Assembly: GCF_950295315.1 (NCBI RefSeq)
Contig: NC_080164.1
Coordinates: forward strand, 106,291,587 to 106,355,586
DNA: 64,000 bases
Reading direction: 5' to 3'
From: Erinaceus europaeus
Lineage: Eukaryota; Chordata; Mammalia; Eulipotyphla; Erinaceidae
The position numbers and the translations under genes were made by a program. The notes under the pieces were generated by a model. That model worked only from the letters and a program-made list of their open reading frames with translations, made no database searches and was not told the DNA's origin. Positions 1-9,989 of this stretch are shown piece by piece; within the stretch, counting starts at the first letter, position 1; each line of letters starts with the position of its first letter.

Positions 1-1067
1 AGGGGGGTACTCATTGCAAACTCTAGTGTACTTCTGCTTTCAGCTATATATTTTGCAGTAGTTTATAGATATGTGTGAAGATATGCTCTCTCTCACAGAA
101 ACTGGTGTATATCTAGGTTTTGGGACTTTGTTAGAAAGTGAACCACCTGAGATGAAATTAGCGTATACTATGAAAGGAAAGGTCTCACCCAAGTAATGAA
201 GCTGAAGGGTTGTCATTCCACATGTGAAGTCTCTAGACACATTCTGAAGTGAAGCACATTGAGGTGGCAATCGTTGTGTTGGTTAGGTTGTGATTGGCAG
301 ATGCAATATTATTTGATATGGATTGGGAGAGGCATACAGGAAAGTGCGCCCTATCCAATGGTTCCAGGACTGGGGGAAGTAGGGGCTCTATAGTGGAGAT
401 GTGAGGTTCCTGCTGTCTTAGGGTTCAAAAAGACAATTGATAGTTAATGTTATCATCAGATTATTTGGTAATTGGGTTAACTTTGAAAAGTCCTTTTGTT
501 AGGGTTTGCTCTACAGTACCCAGTATCTTGTATATAGCTGTGCTATTGGATGCTTCTGATCTACTTGGTCTAGGCTTTTGAGAGAGTCCGCATATCAAAT
601 ACACAGCCTATATATTAAAAAGATTCAGTTTGTGTTTTGAAAAACTCTGAGACATACAATTAATTTTACCCCTCTCAAATTAATTAACTAGTGATTTATA
701 TGTCTACATTTTGCTAGGAGTGTACATAAACACCATTCCCACCACCAAAAGACTGTTCCCACACACTCCCACACATTCCCACACACTCCCTCCCCCCACT
801 GTCCCAGGAAGCTGCATGTTTACCCCTTACCACAGGGTTTTTACTTTGGTGCCCTATTTACAATTTGGTCAGGTCCTGCTTTTAGTTTCCCTTTCAGATC
901 TTCTTTCTCAACTTCTGTTGATGAGTGGGATCATCCCATACTCATCTTTATCTTTCTGACTTAGCTCACTTAATATAATTCCTTCTAGCTCTGTCCAAGA
1001 TGGGTCAGAGAAGGTGGGTTCATTGTTCTTGATAGCTGCATAGTATTTCATTGTGTATATATACCAA
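1..1067 (-). mobile_element. L1 3' portion, antisense (3' UTR plus ORF2 C-terminus)
   Basis: This is the 3' part of a LINE-1 on the minus strand; its own 3' end lies beyond the left edge. Positions 1-907 match the 3' UTR seen again at 25800-26430 and 36550-36960. On the minus strand an ORF2 tail ends at a stop at 908-910, just after Leu-Ile-Asn-Arg-Ser in the better copies. The plus-strand text near 1020-1060 is the usual reverse complement of the ORF2 C-terminus. At about 1067 the element switches to the plus strand, so this is one arm of a 5'-inverted insertion. It is non-coding today. Confidence 0.9.
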
Positions 1068-1716
1068 AATGAAAAGCTTCTGCACATCCAAACAAACTAT
1101 TAAAGAAACAAAGAGACCCCTCACAGAATGGGAGAAGGTCTTCACATGCCATACATCAGACAAGAAACTAATCACCAAAATATATAAAGAGCTCAGCAAT
1201 CTTAGCACCAAAAAAGCAAATGACCCCATCCAAAAATGGGCAGAGGATATGAACAAAACATTCACTACAGAGGAGATCCAAAGGCTAACAAACATATGAA
1301 AAACTGCTCTAGGTCACTGATTGTCAGAGAAATGCAAATTAAGACAACACTAAGATACCACCTCACTCCTGTAAGAATGGCATACATCAAAAAGGACAGC
1401 AGCAACAAATGCTGGAGAGGATGTGGGGACAGAGGAACCCTTTTACATTGCTGGTGGGAATGTAAATTGGTACAGCCTCTGTGGAGAGCAGTCTGGAAAA
1501 CTCTCAGAAGGCTAGACATGGACCTTCCATATGATCCAGTAATTCCTCTCCTGGGGTTATACCCCAAGAAGTCCATAACACCCAACCAAAAAGAGGTGTG
1601 TACTCCTATGTTCATAGCAGCACAATTCATAATAGCTAAAACCTGGAAGCAACCCAGGTGCCCAACAACAGATGAGTGGCTGAGAAAGCTGTGGTATATA
1701 TACTCATTAGGAACTT
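1068..1716 (+). pseudogene. L1 ORF2p C-terminal fragment (inverted arm)
   Basis: This is the C-terminal region of the L1 reverse-transcriptase protein on the plus strand, immediately upstream in ORF2 of the antisense arm at 908-1067. About 215 codons are readable. They include the stretches [33 protein letters not shown] and a Cys-rich segment ([17 protein letters not shown]) typical of the L1 ORF2 C-terminus. Reading shifts by one base near 1280, so the product is broken. The arm ends at the 'gtggtatatata' where the antisense arm also begins, as expected for twin priming with microhomology. The endonuclease and reverse-transcriptase domains are absent. Confidence 0.9.
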
Positions 1717-2010
1717 AAAAAAACTTTTTTTTCTTATTATTTATTTTCCCCTTTGTTGCCCATGTTATTTTGTTGTTGTAGTTATTATTGTTGTTGTTGA
1801 TGTCATTGTTGTTGCATAGGACAAAGAGAAATGGAGAGAGGAGGGGAAGACAGAGAGGGGGAGAGAAAGACACCTGTAGACCTGCTTCACCATCTGTGAA
1901 GCGACTTCTCTGCTGGTGGGGATCCGGGGGCTTGAACAGGGGATCCTTATGTGTGCACCTTGTGTTTTGCAGCATGTGCACTTAACCCACTATGCTACTA
2001 CCTGACCCCC
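1717..2010 (-). mobile_element. tRNA-derived SINE (family A), antisense
   Basis: A full-length family A SINE in reverse: T/TTA-rich tail first, then the purine-rich body, the 'ctgctggtgg' block and the tRNA-like head near 1940-2009. Imperfect TSDs 'attaggaactt' (about 1705-1715) and 'attaggaattt' (about 2011-2021) bracket it. It sits at the right end of the L1 above. Confidence 0.88.
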
Positions 2011-2021
2011 TATTAGGAATT

Positions 2022-2315
2022 TCATGCTGTCTTTTAAGGTCTTTCTACTTGACTGTTGTGTATACTGACCTACTGCAGACTATTGTGCACGGTTTCCAGA
2101 GATGTCAGGCATGGAATGTCAACCCTTCAGCCTCAATACTCAGGTGAGACCTTTCATTTCATAGGGTTCTGTAATTCCATTTCAAGTGGTTTACTTCCTA
2201 ACAAAGTTCCCAAACTTATATATGCACCAGGTCCTGTAAGATAGGCCATATGTTCACATATATCCATAAATTAGTGTGAAATATATACCTGAAAACTCAG
2301 GTACTTGAAAAAAAA
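2022..2315 (+). mobile_element. L1 3' UTR fragment (type A)
   Basis: The plus-strand text is the reverse complement of the 3' UTR block seen at 61-270, 25840-26040 and 36600-36810. It carries the 'ccagagatgtcaggc' and 'aatatatacctgaaa' landmarks. Both ends are truncated and there is no coding content. Confidence 0.8.
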
Positions 2316-2377
2316 CTATAAAATTCTCACTGCTGAACTAACAATAACAAAATCCCAATCATCACTAAGATGAAATG

Positions 2378-2480
2378 TTGGATTTTTTTTTTCTCCCAGA
2401 GAACAGCTTAGCTAGGGCTTAGGGTGGTATGGGAGATTGAACATGGGACTTTATAGTCTCAGGCATAAAAATCTTTTTGC
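2378..2480 (-). mobile_element. Short tRNA-like SINE (family C), left half, antisense
   Basis: This matches the family C SINE in reverse ('ggtatgggagattgaacatgggact ... ctcaggcat'). The element is cut by the family A SINE at 2481-2748 and resumes as 'gcataaccaccccag' at about 2758-2773. The cut gives relative age: family C first, family A second. Confidence 0.7.
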
Positions 2481-2748
2481 AGGAGTTGGGAGGCAGTACA
2501 GTGGGTTAAGTGCACATGGAGCAAAGTGCAAGGACTGGCGTAAGGATTCCAGTTCCAGCCTCCAGCTCCCAACCTGCAGGGGAATCACTTCACAGATGGT
2601 GAAGTAGGTCTGCAGGTGTCTATCTTTCTTTCCCCCTCTCTGTCTTCCCCTCCTTTCTTCATTTCTCTCTGTCCTATCCAACAATGACAACATCAACAAC
2701 AACAAAAAAATAAATAAGGGCCACAAAAGGGAATAAAATAAATAAATA
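2481..2748 (+). mobile_element. tRNA-derived SINE (family A)
   Basis: Sense copy: head 'ggcagtacagtgggttaag', then the CACCTGCAGGGG-like block, the CT-rich body 'ctctctgtcttcccc', an AAC-rich stretch and an (AAAT)n tail. Flanking 'aaaatctttttgca' and 'aaaatgttttgca' form an imperfect TSD within the older family C SINE. Confidence 0.88.
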
Positions 2749-2777
2749 AAATGTTTTGCATAACCACCCCAGATGAG

Positions 2778-3468
2778 TTGTGTCTAGTAGCCTCTATGGA
2801 TCTAACTTTTTGAAATTGTGACTTAGGATTGTAAGTAGCACCAGAAAGAGATAATTTTGGCAAAGGTTCAAGTAATGTGAACATATATTTTCACACTCAC
2901 ACAGTCTCTAGTCCTACTCCCAGGCCCTCTGGTAATCTCTTCTGTTTTCCCATGTATAGGGACATTTTTTTTTTCCTTCACAAGTGGAGGAGGAACAGTA
3001 TTTACATATAGTTTGGGGAGCTTGCACTTAGTAGAAATAGTTTTTCTTCTTCACTTACATGGTTGTGGTAATAAAGAATAGCACAGTCATTTATTGATCC
3101 AATTCACCAAACAGGTTTTCATCACTTTATTTATATTTGGCCAAGGTCTGTGTTAGTCATTCTGGACAAAAAAGTCAATTAGCACAGAGATCTCATATTG
3201 TCTTCCTGGAGTTTGTGCCCTGGTGGAAGAGAAACATAGAAGTCCTGGTAAACTGAGTGTGTCAGATCTTCTGTTATATTCACCCTAGTTGCTTCTGCTG
3301 TACTTGGCCTGGAAAGAGCCTGTTGACAAACTACTGAGTGCATAAATACGGTAAGAAGTCATAGAATTTAGTTCCATTTTCCCAAGATTTCTCAATTACT
3401 TTTCATTTTCAACCACTACTCCAATCTGAAAGAGGATTAGAGAGTCATTACAAAATAGGAGTATTTTG
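2778..3468. other. Unassigned non-coding stretch
   Basis: About 690 bases of AT-rich DNA. I recognise no repeat family, long reading frame, RNA gene or regulatory site. A run of A (3469-3488) marks its right end. Confidence 0.6.
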
Positions 3469-3509
3469 AAAAAAAAAAAAAAAAAAAACCCTTATCAAAA
3501 AAAATAAGG

Positions 3510-4080
3510 GTGACCTATGGAGAACTGTCTGGAAAACTCTCACAAGACTAGAAATGGACTTACCTTATGACCCTGCAATTCCTCTCCTCGGGTTATATCC
3601 CAAAGAATCAAAAAAACACATCCAAAAAGATGCGTGTATACTGATGTTCACAGCAGCTCAATTTGTAATAATCAAAAACTGGAAGCATCCTAAGTGTCCA
3701 ACAACAGATGAGTGGGTGAGAATGTTGTGATATATACACACAATGGAAAGCTACTCAGTTATTAAAAATGGTGAATTGATCCTTTCACCTCATCTTGGAT
3801 GAAGCTAAAAGGAACCATATTAAGTGAGATAAATGCAGAAAGAGAATGAATATGGGATTATTTTACTCAAAGACAGAAGTTGAAAAATAAGCACAGAAGA
3901 GGGGAACACAAAGCAGAACTTGGACTAGGTTTGGAGTATTGCACAAAAGTAAAGGACTCTGGAGGGGTAAAATTTCATGTCCACCAAAGGGGAGTAGGGA
4001 CTGGAACACAGACCTTTGGTGGTGGTAACAGTGTAAAACTATACTCCCAAGTTATACTCCTATTTATAATCTTATAAATC
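3510..4080 (+). pseudogene. L1 ORF2 C-terminus plus 3' UTR, truncated
   Basis: Sense L1 fragment. From 3510 to about 3850 it reads as the last ~110 codons of ORF2 (landmarks: 'cctcgggttatatccc', the protein stretch around QFVIIKNWKHPKCPTTDEW, then the SQK/KD-type tail) with several stops and shifts. From 3870 to 4080 a purine-rich segment and 3' UTR follow ('cacagaagaggggaacacaaag ...'). The 3' UTR differs from type A and belongs to an older subfamily. An A-run precedes it at 3469-3488. Confidence 0.82.
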
Positions 4081-4139
4081 ACTGTTTATTCAATATGATA
4101 GGGGAAAATAGATCAGATATGTCTCAAGTTTTTTAAATG

Positions 4140-4537
4140 CCTAGATTTCACTTTGAATATATATTCCTTCGGTCTAGGCATTTATGTTCCAAATTTGTAA
4201 ACAGATTGAATTCTTACATGGGCTTAAATTGCTAAAACACTTCTAAAAATAACTTTTTTTTTTCAAATACTGAGTTACCTACAGCCTTAGTCAAGATAGA
4301 TCAAAATCAACTGGAACTTTCATTATCTAAGATATACTTATTGGTAGATAACACTAAATAGCATAAATCATAGTGAAGTCAAGCAGAAGTACAGTAGGGG
4401 AAGATGACCAGAGGGCCCTGAATTCAAATTCTATCAGGACACACAGAGAGAAGAGGAAGAGAGAAGAGTATTCAGAAGTAGAAATAGGTATAAGTGTGAC
4501 TTACAAAGGAAAGGAAGGCAGGAGTACAAAAAAAATG

Positions 4538-4594
<57 letters not shown>

Positions 4595-4757
4595 CAGTTA
4601 TAGAAATAATAGTCAACCCATATCTGTGACCTTGGGAGAACCACTGAATTTTCCAGTGGAGGAAATGGGGACATGAAACTCTGGGGGTGAAATCATGTGG
4701 AATTGTACCCCTCTTGTCTCATAATTTTGTAAATCAATATTAAATTGTTAATAAAAA
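4140..4757 (+). mobile_element. L1-type 3' UTR end, sense, containing a (TA)n
   Basis: 4165-4265 matches, in reverse complement, the L1 3' UTR segment at 21655-21780. 4600-4757 is the recurrent L1 terminus (short guide: 'gaccttgggagaaccact', 'tggaattgtacccctc', 'ttgttaataaaaac') shared with 19741-19890. The (TA)n at 4540-4592 interrupts it. Non-coding. Confidence 0.7.
4540..4592. repeat. (TA)n microsatellite
   Basis: About 26 uninterrupted AT dinucleotides inside an L1-derived 3' UTR. The related segment at 17516-17535 also carries a TA run in the same place, so the repeat was seeded in the source element. Confidence 0.97.
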
Positions 4758-4769
4758 CAGGGATGAGAG

Positions 4770-4858
4770 TGTTTTACAGAAAACTGAGAAAATTTACACA
4801 TGTACCAACAACTATACTTACCGTTGACTATAATCCATTAATCCCCCCAATTAAAAAA
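4770..4858 (+). mobile_element. Older L1 3' terminus
   Basis: A short terminus of the kind also seen at 6490-6590 and 8420-8545: 'aaaactgagaaaatttaca ... tgttgactataa ... ttaatccccc' followed by A-rich DNA. No coding content. Confidence 0.6.
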
Positions 4859-4861
4859 AGA

Positions 4862-5000
4862 GAGAGCCAAGCCAAGGAGGTAGCTTAAGGGCCCTGAAAA
4901 TGCCTTTAGGCCCTGAAACTCCAAGGCCGCAGATTCAATACCCAGCAGCATTGTAACCCAGAGCAGTGCTCTGGTCTATCTCATTCAAATTCAATATATA
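4862..5000 (+). mobile_element. Family C SINE, sense
   Basis: Sense copy of the short tRNA-like SINE: 'ggaggtagctta...', a B-box-like 'gattcaatacc' and the 'agagcagtgctctgg' 3' landmark. It is diverged. Confidence 0.65.
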
Positions 5001-5450
5001 TTTTAAAAATTGGGAGCCAGAGCTGCATTTGAGTAATCCCTACACAAAGCACCCTTTAGTTAAATTAGAACTGAACATCACAGTGTAGGGAATAGAGACT
5101 GATGGCAAGAGACTTCTCATTTCTGTAATGAATGAAAGAATCTGCAATTATTTAGCATGTTTCTGAATACCTAGTGCTGATCAACATTTTGCTGCAGGCG
5201 ACTTAGCACAGAGCATATATATGTCCTCAGCATATAGCCAGGCAACCAGGATGCCAGAGGAGTAAAATGACACTTAAGTACTGACCAAAATAGCATCGTT
5301 TCTACAGAAACTGAGAATATGTAGAACAGAGATCCTCAGAGAATGTTAGAGGGCAGTTACATTTAGTCAAAGCCTGATCTTTCTAAAACAGGAAAATGAG
5401 AAGACCTTGTAGACTGTTCATAGGAAATATTCCTTTTCCTTTCTTTAATT
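5001..5450. other. Unassigned non-coding stretch
   Basis: No gene, clear repeat or RNA. AT-rich DNA with many stops in all frames. Confidence 0.55.
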
Positions 5451-5454
5451 TGAA

Positions 5455-5490
5455 GATAAAGATAAAACAAGGGGGGGAGAGAAGGAAAGA

Positions 5491-5533
<43 letters not shown>

Positions 5534-5640
5534 ACACTGAAATTTCCTCTAGTGCAATAGAAGCCAGACTTGAAGCTAGGTTACACCAATGACAAGCATC
5601 ACACTGTCAAGTGAATCATTGCACCAGTCCTGAGCAAAGG
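5455..5640 (-). mobile_element. SINE remnant with (GA)n, antisense
   Basis: A (GA)n run at about 5491-5530 is followed by a degenerate reverse tRNA-like head ('agacttgaagctagg ... tgaatcattgcaccag'). This matches the layout of other antisense SINEs here (purine-rich body, then head). Confidence 0.55.
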
Positions 5641-5799
5641 TTCTTCTTGGTGGAGAGTTTCAAAATACAAGTTTTGAAGTTCTGTGTAAAACTTTGACAA
5701 TTACTGCATGCAAGTTGCTCTGATAACATTTCATCACCCAAAACCAAAACAGAACAGAACAGTAAGACTCCAACAAGAGAAGTATGAGTGAGTATATAT

Positions 5800-5898
5800 T
5801 TTAATGAGAAAGAGAAAAAGAAAAAGAGAGAAAGGAAAGGGAGAGGGAGGGGTGGGGAGGGGGAGGGACGGGGAGAGGGAGGGAGGGAGAAAGGGAGA

Positions 5899-5937
<39 letters not shown>
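5800..5937. repeat. Purine-rich (GGGA/GA)n tract
   Basis: Nearly pure G+A on the plus strand, ending in (GA)n. It is probably the expanded body of the antisense SINE that follows at 5940-6055. Confidence 0.9.
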
Positions 5938-5938
<1 letters not shown>

Positions 5939-5939
5939 A

Positions 5940-6055
5940 GAGAGACTAGAGCCCTTCTCAGCTCTGGCTGATGGTGGTGCTGGGGATTGAACCTGGGGCC
6001 TTAGCCTCAGGCATGAAAGTATTTTCCAGAACCATTATGCTATCTCCCCCAACCC
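5940..6055 (-). mobile_element. Family C SINE, antisense
   Basis: The reverse family C landmarks are all present: 'ctcagctctggctgatggtg', 'ggggattgaacctgggg', 'cctcaggcatgaaag' and 'accattatgctatctcccc'. Confidence 0.85.
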
Positions 6056-6144
6056 TCCTTTTTCCCTCCTTTTTTTTTTTTAAGAGGTGAGCATGGTGTT
6101 AATGTAAGAAAATATTATGAAAAAAATACAGGTGACAATTTTAA

Positions 6145-6352
6145 TGATTTTTATTAATAGCTTTGTAGTATTTCACAGGATTATAAAATCACAGGTGAAT
6201 AATTTGTTTCCAATACCCAGCACCAAAATTATGTCCCTCTAAACTTCCAGTGGAGGGGATGGGATATGGCATTCTGGTGCTGGGAGTGGTGTGAATTTTG
6301 CCCCTCTTATCCCATAATCTTGTATATCAGTATCAAACCACTAATAATAATA
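6145..6352. mobile_element. Two L1 3' termini in opposite orientation
   Basis: 6145-6232 reads as an antisense L1 end ('ttattaatagctttgtagt ... caatacccagcaccaa'). 6238-6352 reads as a sense L1 end ('cttccagtggaggggat ... ttgtatatcagtatcaaacc ... aataaaaaaaat'). This is either a very short 5'-inverted insertion or two abutting copies. Confidence 0.6.
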
Positions 6353-6355
6353 AAA

Positions 6356-6590
6356 AAAATGAGAAGCTAAAAAATAAGAAAACACTAAGCAGAACTTGGA
6401 CTGGGTTTGATGTATTGCACCAAAGTATAAGACTCTGGGTTTGAGAGGGAAGGAGTTCAGGTTGATGGCAGAGGAGGACCTGGAGGGGTTGAATTGTTAT
6501 GTGGAAAACTGAAAAATGTTACATATCTACAGACTACTGTATTTTACTGTTGACTGTATACCATCCATCCCCAATATTTGAAAACAAATA
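6356..6590 (+). mobile_element. Older L1 3' UTR and terminus
   Basis: It resembles 3890-3970 ('cagaacttggactgggttt', 'gtattgcaccaaag') and then the terminus type seen at 8420-8545. Non-coding. Confidence 0.65.
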
Positions 6591-6654
6591 ACAATAATAA
6601 TTATGCACCTCCAGCCTAAACTCACCATAGTTCTCAGAAAGTCTTAGAGACAGT

Positions 6655-6808
6655 TTGCAATTTAGTACTCTTTCTTCCTTTCTCTTTCTTCCTTCCTTCC
6701 CCCCTCTCTATCTCTCTTTCTTTCTTTTTCTCCTCCTCATCTTTCTTCTCTTCCTCCTTTTCCTCCTTCTCTTCTTTCTCTTCCTCTTTCTCCTTCTACT
6801 TCTTTTTC
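6655..6808. repeat. Polypyrimidine tract (TTC/TC-rich)
   Basis: About 150 bases of almost pure C+T on the plus strand, irregular rather than a perfect tandem repeat. The Leu/Phe/Ser-only reading frame across it is an artefact of composition. Confidence 0.9.
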
Positions 6809-6814
6809 TGAAGG

Positions 6815-7130
6815 ATTATGCATTTCAATTCTCAACATTCTCCATATTAGTAAAATCATCTGGTAATTGTTTTTTACCTCCTTACTTACTTCATTAAGTA
6901 CAGTTACTACAAGTTTCATTCATTAAGTCCTGAAGGACATAATATCATCATTTTTGTAATGACAGTATAATATTTCATTAAATATACACTGCAGAGCTTC
7001 TTTATCCAGGCATCTGCTGACAAGCATTTACTATGCTTACAAGTCTTTGCCATTGTAAATGATGCAGTTGTGAATATAGGTGTGTATATGTCCCTTCAAA
7101 TCAGTCATTTTGTGAAAGATAAATATTTTT
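6815..7130 (-). pseudogene. Old L1 ORF2 C-terminal remnant, antisense
   Basis: The segment around 6940-7110 ('gtaatgacagtataatattt', 'caagtctttgccattgtaaa', 'tgtgaatataggtgtg') has the reverse-complement pattern of the mammalian L1 ORF2 C-terminus. It is strongly diverged and clearly older than the other L1s here. Confidence 0.7.
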
Positions 7131-7137
7131 GTAGTAG

Positions 7138-7590
7138 GGGGCCTGGTGGTAGCACTCCTGGTTAAGTACACATGTTACCAAGAGTAAGGACCAGGGTTTG
7201 AGTCCTGCTACTCACCTACAGGGGGTCTACTTCATGACTGGCAAAGCAGCCCTGCAGGTATCTAACTTTCTCTCTCCCCCTGTATACCCCCCTCCTCTTT
7301 CAATTTATTTTTGTCCTATCTTAAAAAAAGAAGAAAGAAAGGATAGAAAGAAAGGAAAAATGAGTCAAGGAAAGAGAAAGAGGAAGAAAGAAAGAAAGGA
7401 AGGAAGGAAGGAAGGAAGGAAGGAAGGAAGAAAGAAAGAAGAAAGGAAGGAAGAAAGGAAGGAAGGAAGGAAGGAAGGAAGGAAGGAAGGAAGGAAGGAA
7501 GGAGGAAAATGTCTGCCAATAGTGGTGGATTCACAGTGCCAGCACCAAGGCCCAATCATAACCCTGGTGGCAATAAAAATAAATAATAAA
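7138..7590 (+). mobile_element. tRNA-derived SINE (family B) with expanded (GGAA)n tail
   Basis: Sense head 'ggtggtagcactcctggtta', B-box-like 'gggtttgagtcc', then the CT-rich body. The internal A/G linker has expanded into a (GGAA)n microsatellite (7386-7503). The SINE 3' landmark ('tggattcacagtgccagca ... aatcataaccctgg') follows, ending in an (AAAT)-like tail. Confidence 0.82.
7386..7503. repeat. (GGAA/GAAA)n microsatellite
   Basis: Tandem GGAA with GAAA interruptions, lying within the linker of the family B SINE. Lys/Glu/Gly reading frames on the plus strand, and Phe/Leu/Pro/Ser ones on the minus strand, are artefacts. Confidence 0.97.
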
Positions 7591-7639
7591 CAAGCAAATA
7601 GCTTTTTGTAGTAGAGAGAAGAAAGGACCTTCAATTCTG

Positions 7640-8115
7640 ATGACAACAGGAGAATCAGAGGTATATTTCAAAGGAACATCTTGGGAGACAAGGATAGACA
7701 ATGGCACTGATTAATCACTGGAATGAGAAGAGATTATGGCTAATGGAGCTTAACAGGACTCTCCTCAGAACAAGTCCAGGTAGTTAGGCCTTGCCTGGGT
7801 GGGGGAGAGTGGAAGTATGTGGAATAGACTAAGAGCTAAAATAAGAGTGGTGGCTCATCTCAGTTAGCCACCTGAGTTGGGTCAAAAAGCTTAAGAATCT
7901 AGGTAGTGGGGACTCTGGAGAAGACTATAGTCTGATCAAGAAGAAAGCCAGTGTCACTACCCCAGAGGCCATACCATTTACTGCTGCAGAAAGTTCTAGG
8001 CAACAAGAATTTGTAAGTTATTGCAGGATACTGTGTTGTCAGTACACCTCCCTTGTGTTCTAGATGATTCTAATATTCTTTCTTATTATGGCTAGACAAG
8101 TAAATTGGGCTCATA
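7640..8115. other. Unassigned unique stretch
   Basis: About 475 bases without a repeat or reading frame that I recognise. Confidence 0.5.
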
Positions 8116-8117
8116 GT

Positions 8118-8236
8118 GAACTTTATTATTAGTTTATTTTATTGCCACCGAGGTTTATCACTGGAGCTCTGTGCCAGCACCACAAATCCATCCTTTATGG
8201 TGGCAGCAATGTTTTCCTTTTCCTTTCTTTTGTATT

Positions 8237-8282
<46 letters not shown>

Positions 8283-8388
8283 CATATCACTGTTTCAACA
8301 CTCCTGAAGCTTCTCCCCTGCAGGTTGCATATTTGCTTTACTGAGCACATAACCATCAGGCCCTCATATGACCATTTTTGTTAGCAGA
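8118..8388 (-). mobile_element. tRNA-derived SINE, long form, antisense, with (GA)n
   Basis: It starts with the reverse 3' module ('gaggtttatcactggagct ... gccagcaccacaaatcc'), passes through a (GA)n (8238-8279) and ends in a degenerate reverse head ('cttctcccctgcaggttgca'). Confidence 0.8.
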
Positions 8389-8399
8389 CTAAGAGTCAA

Positions 8400-8555
8400 C
8401 ATTCTCATACAGGTCCATGAAGGATGATAAATGACATAGTGGGGGTTGTATTGTTAAATGGGAAACTGGGAAATGTTATGCATGTATAAACTATTGTATT
8501 TACTGTTGAATATAAAACATTAATTCCCCAATAAAGAAATAAATTTTTAAAAAGA
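8400..8555 (+). mobile_element. Older L1 3' terminus
   Basis: 'ttgttaaatgggaaactgg', 'gtataaactattgtattta', 'aaaacattaattccccaata' and an A-rich tail match the older terminus at 4770-4858 and 6490-6590. Confidence 0.65.
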
Positions 8556-8689
8556 GTCAACATTCTCAATTGGTATCCACTTTAAATAACTTTAATACTA
8601 GACTTAAAAACAAAATAGAGCTTGGTTGCCTTATGCTTTTATTAAATCTCATACATTCCTTTTCTACTATTTATTTAGTTTTTTACCTA

Positions 8690-8920
8690 CAGGGTTATTA
8701 CTGGCCCTCCATGACTGCAGAGTTTCACTGTTCCCAAAGAACTTTTTTTTTTCTGATACAGAGTGAAAGACAGAAGGAAGAGAGGCACTACAGCACTATT
8801 TCACCACTCGCGCAGCTTCCTTTGTGTGTAGTGCTTCCATATGGTGAACATGGGCTTGAACCTGAGCATCGTGTAGGGAAAAATGTTGGCTCTCTTGGGT
8901 GACCCATTGCTTTGACCCTT
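8690..8920 (-). mobile_element. SINE, antisense, degenerate
   Basis: Reverse long-form 3' module ('cctacagggttattactggc'), purine-rich body ('gacagaaggaagagaggc') and reverse head ('gggcttgaacctgagca'). Confidence 0.65.
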
Positions 8921-9140
8921 AATGCTCATATTTTGGATTTCATCATATGTTTATCAATCTGAGGAACTGAGGGAAGTGATTGTGGTGGGACAAAAGAAAG
9001 GACTAGGAAACAAGCCAACATGAAGGCAAACTGGGCTTCCCAGTGCAGGAATGGGTGCAGAAGTCTTTGAAGATCTGATTGTCTGGAGAGAGCAACCTCG
9101 CAGCAACCATATTCCCAACTCTAAACCCCTCCTTGTATGC

Positions 9141-9218
9141 TGCCACCAGGAATGATGGAGTCCATCACAAGCTGCACCAAAGCCCAGCAATAACCCTGGT
9201 GATGAATAAATAAAATGG
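9141..9218 (+). mobile_element. SINE 3' module fragment
   Basis: Only the 3' module remains ('gccaccaggaatgatgga', 'caaagcccagcaataaccct') with an (AAAT) tail. Confidence 0.65.
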
Positions 9219-9890
9219 ATTTCAGATGTCATAAAAGGACATCTGCTTGACTGTCATCTGAACCCACAATCTCATGTTGGTCTGAAATAAACTCAAATCA
9301 AACCCCAGCTTTTCAAGGAATATCAGCTTTTTACACAGATGGCTATGCGGAGATCAGGAAAAGCACAAGGTGGATTTGGGGCCATCAGGAAGGGATTGAA
9401 GACCCTAAACCTTCCTTCTAAAACTGCCCTTCCTTCCTTTCACCTAAAGCAGCAGGCAGCAGTAATGGAGATGGGTCCCCAACACTGTCCCTTTTTCCTG
9501 CTTGAAACTCCTGACACCCCCTTCCTTGGCCACTACACACAGGCATTTTGAAACCTTGTTTGGGGATCCCCACACCTTAAATCCATTCTCAGTCCTGTGG
9601 ATGGTCTGGTTGCTTCCTGGACAGAAAGTTTATCAGGCAACGGTCTTCAGTATGCAACACCTGTTTTGCCAGTTAATACAAAGTATATATTCTGTGGGCG
9701 ATTGTCCCAGAAGGATACCAGATCCAAGCAGCTTTGCAAAGATGCCACTGCCAGGACTATGGTAAGAGTGCAGGAACTCTGATTCCTAGCTGTATTTACA
9801 ACTGGGAGAACTGCTGGAATCTGGCCACAGGTGCATCATGAGTGTGTCCAAGTGACTCTTCTGTCCTGAGCTCTCCTTCTTCTGGTCAGT
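9219..9890 (+). other. Unique stretch with a weak exon candidate
   Basis: About 670 bases not assigned to a repeat. Two overlapping plus-strand frames stay open for about 60 codons (9597-9782) and about 87 codons (9502-9765). A good donor-like 'atg|gtaagag' sits at 9759/9760, and 'gttttgccag' or 'ccattctcag' upstream could act as acceptors. I do not recognise the translations, and two open frames over the same bases argue against real coding. Confidence 0.2.
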
Positions 9891-9895
9891 GAGCA

Positions 9896-9967
<72 letters not shown>
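9896..9967. repeat. (GACA)n-(CA)n compound microsatellite
   Basis: About eight GACA units followed by about 19 CA units, uninterrupted. Confidence 0.97.
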
Positions 9968-9970
<3 letters not shown>

Positions 9971-9989
9971 GATTTGGTCCCTTTGAGCT

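Noticed and set aside
4540..4592. (TA)n as a possible origin or matrix-attachment site
   Set aside because: It is a microsatellite inside an L1-derived 3' UTR, recurring at the same element position at 17516; no further evidence for function.
6655..6897. 80-codon hydrophobic frame that might be a membrane peptide
   Set aside because: Polypyrimidine tract translated as Leu/Phe/Ser; composition artefact.
7198..7646. Lys/Glu- and Phe/Leu/Pro/Ser-rich frames
   Set aside because: Translations of the (GGAA)n repeat in a SINE.
9896..9967. Tandem array resembling spaced repeats (CRISPR-like)
   Set aside because: Simple GACA/CA microsatellite with no spacers, in a eukaryotic genome.
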